Shown here: positions 55,993-64,000 of the stretch, piece after piece
Layout of the letters: each line of letters starts with the position of its first letter
How positions within the stretch are numbered: the first letter of the stretch is position 1
NCBI GenBank assembly: GCA_963920525.1
Contig: OY986435.1
Location: 228,557,293-228,621,292, forward strand
DNA: 64,000 nucleotides
Origin: Dichetophora obliterata
Taxonomy: Eukaryota; Arthropoda; Insecta; Diptera; Sciomyzidae
Direction of reading: 5' to 3'
The notes under the pieces: model-generated
The model's input: only the letters and a program-made list of their open reading frames with translations
Database searches by the model: none
Told to the model about the DNA's origin: nothing
Translations under genes and position numbers: made by a program

Positions 55993-57718
55993 CACGGTTG
56001 CCACCTCAAACTCCCACGAAAAAAACCTTTTTCCCACAATAGCAAAAATTAATAACCACAAAAATTCCCATGGTATAAAATTGAAAAAAAAAAGAAAAAA
56101 TCCCATCGCAATTAAAAAACCACAAAAAATCCCACGGACATTTAAAATAACCACGAAAATCTCACGAAAATAAAAAAAAATCCACGAAAAATCCCATTTG
56201 TATTTAACAAAAACACGATAAATCCCATTTGTATTAAAAAAAAACCACAAAAAATCTTACGGACATTTAAATTAACCACGAAAATCCCACGCAAATAAAA
56301 AAACCACGAAAAATCCCATTTGTATTTAAAAAAACCCCGAAAAATTACCAAAGTAATAATGCAGACATAACAAATTGTCAAAAATGAAATAAAAAATTAA
56401 AAAGAACTAGTTTATTTCGTCGCGTGTGTTTTAATTAGTCTTAGTAATAATATTCAATAAAAAATATATGTTTAATCCACCTTAAACCTGTACAAAGTTT
56501 ACAAAAAGAGTTCCAAACTAGTTTTTAGTCTTTAAAAAGCAAAACACAATCACGAAATTCTAATCATTTTAACAATTATTGCTCAGCACGCACCGCATCA
56601 AAAGTAAAATTCTAATCGACTGAAAATTCGATGAACAACGAACATTTCGACAGGGTTTGACGTTCGATACTCTTTGCTCGATAACCAGCTAAGATTACGT
56701 CGAAAGCAACTCGTAATAAGGGCCAATCACAAATCAATTTTAAGATATAAAAATTTTGTATATTAATAAAAAACTAGTAAGGAATTATCTTCGACTGGGC
56801 CGAAATTAAAATACCCCCATGGCTGAATTAGAGTATATATAAAGTCTTAAGCAAACTGTTAAATATATTTAAAGAGATTTTCCCGTTTTGGTTAAGTCAT
56901 TTTTTATGGGAGGTAGGTGTGGTTTTCATCTGATTTTTACAAATTAAATTCTCAAAATAAATATTAAATATTTAAGACACTGTGCGAAATTTGAAGTCAT
57001 TAAATTGATTTTTGTGGAATTTAAAGAGATCTTACCGTTTTGGTTAAGGCACTTTGTATGGGAGATAGGCGTGGTTTTCATCCGATTTTGCTCAGATTCG
57101 AAATTGATCTCCATTTTTGTATAAAAAGCTTATATTTTGATTTTCGTTATGATAGCTCAAAAATTACGGCTGCTATCGTGGACACAGACGGACAGACGGA
57201 CAGACGGACATGGCTAAATCGACTCAGGAGGTGATGCTGATCAGGGATATATATACTTTTCTATACAGGCCACGCCTACTTATCGGCGTTACAAACGGAG
57301 TGACAAAATTAATATGCCCCCATTACGTTTTTTAAACGTGGGGTTGTAAAGAAAATAATTCACTGAAACATACTTTCCCAATGCATGTAATTATGTCAAA
57401 AGTAAAAGAACTTCCCACCAAACCAAAGTAACCGAAATCTTAACGAATTCGTTGCAAAAATCAAATAGATGGGTTGAGACGATTTTGACAATGAACAAAA
57501 TATGAAAAATATACACTTTTATGTATATATTTTTATACATATTTTAACTGACAAAAAAATAAATCCTTCAAAATAAAAAAATCCCACAAAACAAAAAAAA
57601 TCCCACGTTAATTAAAAAAAACCACACTCAATTAAAAAATACCCATGGGAACTCCCATTTCCCACGGAAATTAAAAATAAACACAAATAGGATTTTTCCC
57701 ACAAAGGTGGCAACCGTG
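55993..57718. mobile_element. 1.73-kb hAT-like element with CACGGTTGCCACCT ends
   Basis: CACGGTTGCCACCT and its complement form the ends. CTTTTGGT (55985-55992) and CTTTTGGC (57719-57726) flank them, an 8-bp duplication with one mismatch. Both subterminal parts consist of minisatellite units such as CCACGAAAAATCCCATTTGT (56040-56345, 57570-57700). No transposase is visible. A dispersed sequence fills the middle. Confidence 0.7.
56780..57345 (+). repeat. Dispersed dipteran-type repeat inside the hAT-like element
   Basis: TTCGACTGGGCCGAAATTAA, TACCCCCATGG, two copies of CCGTTTTGGTTAAG..TATGGGAG (56890 and 57035), and GACGGACAGACGGACAGACG before TGGCTAAATCGACTCAGGAG. It ends near TATGCCCCCATTACG. 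This layout is widespread in fly genomes. I cannot name the family. Confidence 0.6.
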
Positions 57719-57726
57719 CTTTTGGC

Positions 57727-58215
57727 TTTCTCGCACTGTTGAAAGCAAAAGTTTTACAGTGGCTGAGGAATTTTTGAAAAATGCTTTAATCGCGTATGAT
57801 ATATCATACGTTGTCATTAATGGATTAATATACTTCAAAGTAAAACACTAGAAATTAATATTTTAACAGTAAAACTAAAATCACATGTGTTCTCAGCTAA
57901 ATTTTTTTACTTTAAATGTAAACTTTGAGCTCATGTACGGAACAGCTGATACATAACGCAATATTGTTTTATTGATGCTGTACTTTATTAGAATTGCTTT
58001 AGTATAAATTACAAATACAAACTAACAAATTTTAAAAATTGAGTTTTGAGCACAACCTTGTATAGGCGGGCTCCAGTGTGCAACGCTCAGGGTATGCCTC
58101 TTTTGTTTTCTTCCACAAACTTTCCTACCACCAGCAACTACAACTTTTCTTTTCGTAAATTACTGTGTTTTAAAGTTATTTTGATTGCAGTAAGGTAAGA
58201 AAGGTTAAAGCTTAG
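57727..58215. other. Stretch with no recognised gene
   Basis: Nothing assignable. It may include the body of the following tRNA-like element, since sequence between 58076 and 58216 is less AT-rich. Confidence 0.3.
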
Positions 58216-58216
58216 G

Positions 58217-58294
58217 ACCATGGCCCGGCCAGGATTCGAACCCTACACTCCTGGGTAACAATCAAGCACGCTACCGCTAGGCTATCGAGGACGT
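58217..58294 (-). other. tRNA-like module (Asn-like), SINE head or pseudo-tRNA
   Basis: On the minus strand: GTCCTCGATAGCCTAGCGGT, AGCGTGCTTGATTGTTACCC and AGGGTTCGAATCCTGGCC. A and B boxes are clear and a GTT anticodon-like triplet is in place. The acceptor ends do not pair, so a working tRNA is unlikely. Confidence 0.5.
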
Positions 58295-58720
58295 CAAAGG
58301 GCATGATTAATTCATTTATCTCCTTGGAATTTGAAATAGTGGTGTCTCTGCAAGTGTGGATTTTTACAGCCATTTAACACTCAAGCTAGACAAAAAGTTT
58401 TAACTATTTAATTTTGGGTCAGAAAAGTAAATTCAGCTATACACAACGGCACTGAAATAAAATCCCTTGACTGCTGGGACACATTTTAAAAACGTATCGA
58501 AAGCATAATATGATCGCCTTAACTACTAAAAGAAGTTTAAATAGTACACTACATGTTTATTATTACTTCTAGGAAATATTGAATTTATAAAGTCTCGTAT
58601 ATCAGGTTAGAAATTTTTTATTTATTTTTTCGTGACTACTGGGACATTTGAAAAAATTCACAAAAACCTATTTACTTTTTCGCTTTAATAAAAAAATAAA
58701 AATAAACTGGCCATTTCAGC

Positions 58721-59030
58721 CCTTGAAAGACTTTGACCTAGCTTCTATTGATCAATTGTGTTGTGCGTGCTATTAAATGTTTGATCATAAATGACCGAGA
58801 ACTGGACCTACGTGTTTTATGCCGACTCCGTACGGCTTATGTTCTCAAGAAGCTTTACATATCAAGTTTTACTTCTCTGAGGTTTGCCATTGTCTGCAGA
58901 GAGGTGACGACCGAACAGAAAAATTAATTCAACTGAAAAAAACTTTCTGTCTGAGCTGGAATTGAACCTGGGCTAGCGCGGTTCTTTAGCTTAAGAGCCA
59001 CGCACTCTACCCACTAGGCTACGGCCGCCA
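58721..59030 (-). repeat. tRNA-derived SINE family A, copy 2
   Basis: It aligns end to end with 49080-49391. The head on the minus strand reads TGGCGGCCGTAGCCTAGTGG, TAGAGTGCGTGGCTCTTAAG and CCCAGGTTCAATTCCAG. Two dispersed copies with the same boundaries define a SINE of about 310 bp. Confidence 0.85.
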
Positions 59031-59865
59031 CTACGTATATCTCCGTATTTTCGCTTTATATCTATATAACAAATCGTTTTTTCCAAGCTTTCTATAGAAG
59101 ACCCGCGTGTCTGTTTCTACAGTTGAAAGAATGACCGACAACAGTGTTGCAAACATAATCAACATTTTTCTTCCTAGGCACTCTGTATAAAACAAAAGTT
59201 TCCATATACAAAAAAGGATTTTTTGATGAGTTTTGTCAAATCTTAATTCACAGATTATTATTGCATAGACATTTAGTTATAACTTTTACTAAATCAAAAA
59301 GAATTAGTGGAAAATCAAAAATTTATCTCATAGTCCTCTTTTACGTGGAATGCCCCTTATGTAATACGAAAAAAAACAACATTGTGAGAAAAATTGAGAC
59401 GTATTAGAATATTAATGTTATCAGAAACCATCACGTGTGTAATTGCACATTGTTGCATAAAAACAGAAAATGTTATTAGTAAAGCTTTAATGATTTATTG
59501 CCATAAAAAACAAATTAATAAGGTGCGTAGGGTCCATGATGCAATTATTATAGGTTGTCCATTCGTTTGACAATACCCGTAAATATGTAAACAAAAATTT
59601 ATTCTCTCTCAAATATAAATGACAACAGGGTTTTGTAGTCTTCTATGAAAAAGTTATGTTTCAGGGTTTTGTTGTGTATTAAAAAAAAAGTAGTTATTCT
59701 ATATTTTGCTGCTAGCAGAAAAAAAATAGTGTGCATTGCGTTTATAATAATTATTGCTTTGATAATTGTTATTGAAAATTGTTTTCAAATTTTGTTGCGA
59801 GCCTTTTTTTTTCAATTAAAATATAAATCGCGACTACATATTAAGTTGCAATTATTAAAATAATA

Positions 59866-60194
59866 ATGCCTTCAACGTGCGGTATTTGCAAAACAGTTTA
59901 TTCTGGTGATAAAATTCGAAAATATAATGTGCCAGTGGATTCAATAAGCCGTTAGCGGTGTAAATATATTTGCAGAACAAAATATTGAAATTAGCTTTTT
60001 AAAAACTCACTTAAATTTTCTATCAAAACAAACAAGCAGTACAAAACGTAGTAGAAAAAGCAGCAGTGAAATGTATCCTTGGGTATTTAGTACTGCGAAA
60101 AATTATGATATTCCTGCAACTGACTACTTTGATGGCATTAAGAAATTACTCTTTTGCCCTCCTCTTCAATTTTACGGGTGTTTTCTTTATTCCT
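59866..60194 (+). other. Unrecognised coding-like stretch in two frames
   Basis: An ATG at 59866 opens MPSTCGICKTVYSGDKIRKY, a CxxC start like the PHD-type finger found in some retrotransposon ORF1 proteins, and stops at 59953. The next frame is open for about 83 codons from 59948 to 60200 and includes FAEQNIEISFLKTHLNFLSK and SSEMYPWVFSTAKNYDIPAT with DYFDGIKKLL. TGCAG at 59971 and CCT|GTGAGT at 60194 could be splice sites. I do not recognise it. A decayed retroelement ORF1 is the likeliest reading. Confidence 0.3.
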
Positions 60195-60479
60195 GTGAGT
60201 AAACGTCAAATGAATTGACAACCTATAGTAATTGAATCATGCGTAGGGTATCATAATGTTTTACTCAAATGTACACATAATTGAGAGAGAACTATTCTCC
60301 TCAACTCGACTTCATATTATACTAACGGTACTTTGAAGAGTAAACAAACAACATTCAAAACAACACAAAAACTGTATAGCAGCCAAAAGTTTGAGAAGTG
60401 GAAATCAGTGGACTTGTCCACAAAACAAAAATGGGTGCAAATTTTTAAACATATGGCCGCTCATATCGTTGTTTTTGAT

Positions 60480-60921
60480 GACTTTTCCTGTTTAAATTAA
60501 TTTCTTTTATGTTTTCCTGGTTAATAAGCTTGTCCAAACACGTTTTTTGGACATATTCATAATCTCTGTTATGACGCTCTCAATTTAATTGGACGGTCTA
60601 TTTGCACCATTTGGACAACTATACCGATGTTATCGTCAGTGATTGCAGTTTTTGGACGTCTCGAATGCTCATCGTCTCCCAAGACGGTTAGAATTCAGCT
60701 GCCCAAAATTTCACGGTGATAAATGATAGTGCAGGGTCCTGGCAAACAGTGTCTAACTCATCTTTGATTTGCGTAGACGTATTGCCTTTCAAAAACAAAT
60801 ATTTATTGACTTGATTTTTTCCATTTTCACACTTCCAAACACTCACAATCGACACACTCAAGCAACAACTGCATGTTGATTGACTTTTTGGAGAATAACT
60901 GTCAAAAGATGAGCACCACAT
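60480..60921 (-). pseudogene. Mariner-type transposase N-terminal fragment
   Basis: QVNKYLFLKGNTSTQIKDEL, DTVCQDPALSFITVKFWAAE and F, a stop, then RSWETMSIRDVQKLQ match the first helix-turn-helix of mariner transposases (LKGKT..EI...L....PSY.TVKRW..EFKRG). Stops follow and no catalytic domain remains. Confidence 0.6.
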
Positions 60922-61139
60922 TCCCTAGCTTTTAATGGTCGGAAACTTTCAGATCACAATCGTATACTCCTATTCATAAAAATCATAACTTAACTACTAA
61001 CTTCACTAACTTCTGGTGTAGCATTTTTGTTACAAATTGTGAAAATTTCACACTTTTTCTTTCCTAAATTGTGATTTAATTTGGAAAAACGTAAGCTGCT
61101 TCCAAAACTATTAAGCTTTGCTTACGAAGTAATTACTTC

Positions 61140-62110
61140 AGCGTCGATTTCGGCAACTAATAATTTGTGGACTTTCTACAAAGCAAACAAAAAGATTGAG
61201 AGAATAAATAAAATTAAGCAAATGGAAAAGTTTGGCTACTGACTGCACTTTCATCCGCAAACAACAACAACAACAACAATTTGACAGTCATTTGAAATGC
61301 ATTTTAAAGTTTAAGCATTTACAACAACAATTCACCCGAGGATCTATGCTGCAAACCGGCAAAATTAACTGGAAGATTTAACAACCGTCGAGACAACGTA
61401 TGCAGGAATGTGTGTGTGTGTGTGTGGTTGTATATGTTTGGAGGCGATGGAAACTTTTAGCCAGGATTAAGTAGACGCTCGAATTGGACCATTAGACGAG
61501 GACGTTGTTGACGTTGACGCCGGTATTAGTTACCGGCAAAACGCGCAGACAAGCAGCAAAACATGTAAAGAGTAGGTCGGACGGACAAGGGCAGAGAGAC
61601 AGACAGACGACTAAATGAATGGTTATCAAAAGCTGCATGTGAGTGTGAGTATGAGACGTGTGAGTAGCACCAGACCAAAATAAACTGATACTGCGACATT
61701 CCTCGAAAGCGCGCTTCCCTGCAGCGTGGCGTTTCAAAGCTTTCTTAGCAAATTATGCATGTAATAAAAACGGCGAAAATAGCGAGCAACACTCACCGCA
61801 TTCATACCACAGCGCTCGCTCATCAGAACCGACACCCCCACCGACACCTCCACCGATTCTAGCTGCAATTTTAACTTGAAGTGCATTAACATAAAACGGC
61901 AATAGTTTTCGTTGCCACCAATCGGCCCTCCCCCACGTTGGCATCCGCGTAGTTTAAATATATTTTGGTAGCAATGAAGTAAAAGAGCCAGAAGTAGCAA
62001 CGGCAGCAGCACAAGCGTCATGATGAGTGCAACGACATCGACATCAACACATTCAGCAGACACCGGATAGCAGAAAAATGTTGCCATATTTTAAAGGACG
62101 AAACCACCAA
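61140..62110. other. GC-balanced, apparently single-copy block
   Basis: This stretch is clearly less AT-rich than its surroundings. It contains (CAA)n (61261-61280), (TG)n (61409-61425) and a C-rich patch (CGACACCCCCACCGACACCT near 61830). Minus-strand frames (for example 61734-62087) are open for over 100 codons but have biased, leucine-rich composition and no motif. It could be an old regulatory part of the intron or an exon of unknown kind. Confidence 0.3.
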
Positions 62111-62880
62111 TGCTGCACAGTAGGACAAAACACGACTGTTCCATTTAATATAAAATTTCGGTCATTCACTGAGAAAATAACATTTTCAAATGCTTTTAAT
62201 CTTTCTTTAGATTCTTTATACTTCGCTGTAACTTTTTCGATGAATTAAAGATATAAAAGTAAAAATCAAGGACTTCCAGTGTTTCTTAAGATTGAATGCA
62301 AACTGGCCATAAATGACGAAACACACGGATAGAATCAAATTTATTTAAAAATAAATTGTTTTTTTTTTACATTAAGGCCAAGTTTCAAGAAATTTTCTAT
62401 AATTTTAAATCGTAGTATTATAAATAATAGAATTATATTATGTTTGATAGAAGTAATATAAAAATGTTGAATGAAAAATATATCGTTTGTATTCTCAAAA
62501 AAATAGTAGCATGGCAACCCACTCTCAAAGTGGTATCAGAGTCTGAATTAGGGGTGTCCACTTGGAAAATACATCGATATTTTTTTCGATGTAATGCATC
62601 GAGACAGTGCATCGATACTTTCCGATATATCGTTGAGGAACATCGATGTTTTCTAAAAATCGAGTACTTTTTCTAGCATTACATCACAATGCTAAAGTCA
62701 GCCCCGTCCTTAACTATTTTTAATTTAACTATGACTATTTTAATTTATTAAAAGCTCCTACAAAACCCCTGTCCTTGTCCGCACGCCTTTTATCAGTAAC
62801 TAAGAAAAAGAAAAACAAAATTTTTTACAATCATTTTCTGATTCAGTTGATGTTTATTAAAAAAAATTAACGCAATAAAA
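62111..62880. other. Stretch with CATCGATA palindromes
   Basis: From 62548, AGGGGTGTCCACTTGG is followed by repeated CATCGAT/ATCGATG motifs to about 62660. AGGGGTGTCCAC resembles a hAT-type terminus, but I found no matching right end. The rest is unassigned. Confidence 0.4.
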
Positions 62881-62910
62881 ATAAGAATATTGGTTATTCT
62901 AAAAAATAAG

Positions 62911-63855
62911 GTCAATATATAATAGACCGGATCAAAATTTGGATTCAGCCGGGGTCTCAAATTCGGGGTCTCAAAAATTTCTGCATACTTTTTTTTCAAA
63001 TCGGAGAAAATTTATCGGAGCGTTTTTGATTCTCCTGAAGGTCCTTTTTGTTAAAAAAACATGTTTTTTGCTTGCAACATTTTATTTTTCAAAAAACACA
63101 TATCCAAATCTTCTTAAAATAAAAATTCCTTACTTATACCAACATTTAGGCATAAAGAAATTTTTTAAATTGTGTTTTATTATAACTCTTATTGACCTCC
63201 AAACATATAATTTTTTGCTATTTTAAAAAACATATTTTGTTAAAACCTCTGTAAAAAACACATTTTTCATTGAATCTACTTAAAATTGATCTTGTTGGAA
63301 AAGAATTAAGTTATACTTTTTTTTCAATATATCGGTTAAAACAAATCTGTGTGTGAAAAATGACTTAACGTCAGTAATCGACTTTAGAAATCTGCTAAAA
63401 AGATAAATTTCTTTTAGGCATAAAAAATTTTAAAAATTAGTTATTATCTCTGATTAGCTGAAACCCGGCATGTTACTGCCCCTTGTCCAACGCTCATAAA
63501 ATGATAACTCTTATTGACATATAAAAATAGATTTTAATATTGTTTAAGAAACACATTTTGTTAAAACTGCTGAAAAAAAGTCTTTTTTATTATAATAAAT
63601 TTTAAAGTGATTCCAAGTTTGTGTACTTTTCAAGAGATTTTAAAGTGGCTTTTTTTTATTTTTTTTTAATTTCTTTCCAACAATATCAATTTTACGTAAA
63701 TCCAATGGAAAATGTGTCTTTTACAGAGGTTTTAACAAAATGTATTTTTAAAAATAGCAATAAATTCTATTTTTGGAGGTCAATAAGAGTTATAATAAAA
63801 CACAAGTTAAAAAATTTCTTGTTTATTATTTTTTTCCGGTCTAATATATAAGAAT
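62911..63855. mobile_element. Foldback element of about 0.95 kb
   Basis: GTGTTTTATTATAACTCTTA and the following 125 bases (63170-63307) are complementary to 63658-63800, including TTGACCTCCA and ATTTTGTTAAAACCTCTGTA. ATATAATAGACCGG at 62917-62930 pairs with CCGGTCTAATATAT at 63837. There is no coding sequence and the exact ends are uncertain. Confidence 0.6.
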
Positions 63856-64000
63856 ATTGGTCATAATTATTACAAAAAGTAAAAACGAAAAAAGTCTCCA
63901 CAATCAGAGAAATTCTAGTATTAATGTCCTATATCCAGTGTTTTCCTTTTAAATTATTTTTTTTTTTATTTAGTTTTTTATATAATAATTTCATTAGGTG

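Noticed and set aside
61734..62087. A 117-codon minus-strand gene
   Set aside because: Leucine-rich and low in information, with no motif. Kept only as part of a GC-balanced block.

Overview
The window looks like nuclear DNA of a schizophoran fly (Diptera, Brachycera): AT-rich, intron-rich and densely packed with transposons. The only host gene I can support is part of similar (sima), the fly HIF-1alpha orthologue, on the + strand. Five exons are readable: 10436-10623 (bHLH), 10688-10908 and 10978-11202 (PAS-A), 22774-22940 (end of PAS-A, start of PAS-B) and 23010-23116 (PAS-B). Splice sites and phases agree throughout. The first exons, the rest of PAS-B, the oxygen-dependent degradation region and the C-terminus are not visible, so the gene continues beyond both ends. 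Everything after 23116 (about 41 kb) behaves as intron or unrecognised sequence.

Layout. 1-9700: a non-LTR retrotransposon fragment split by a 1-kb DNA element, a second copy of that element in an AT-rich repeat array, then a GGGTCCACCCTAGTG-type array split by two inverted-repeat elements. 9700-11202: sima exons and a possible alternative exon. 11203-22773: an 11.6-kb intron with a hairpin MITE, a broken Tc1-like element, a cluster of GCAGGCAGGC elements, an 890-bp MITE and an apparently intact mariner transposase of Mos1 length. 22774-23116: two more exons. 23117-38000: 0.9-kb dispersed repeats, a Helitron deletion derivative, tandem repeats and a 4.8-kb hAT-like element (30936-35760) with a perfect 8-bp target duplication. 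38039-45110: a foldback element that appears to have been split by nested insertions including a second Tc1-like copy. 45500-50500: tRNA-derived SINEs, AT repeats and a foldback. 50566-52822: three Tc1/mariner-superfamily elements nested one inside another. 53700-64000: a mariner relic, a DD37D-like relic, a second hAT-like element (55993-57718), more SINEs, a mariner fragment and a foldback.

How it fits together: the fly gene supplies the splice framework, and its large introns serve as an insertion sink where target duplications (TA, TTA/TAA, 8 bp) allow the order of insertion to be reconstructed. I found no rRNA, convincing functional tRNA, CRISPR array or bacterial feature. No wholly new gene system is evident. 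The most novel points are the candidate alternative sima exon, the nested elements with readable empty sites, and several inverted-repeat families with 3-bp TTA/TAA duplications. All similarity statements come from recognising motifs by eye, not from searches.
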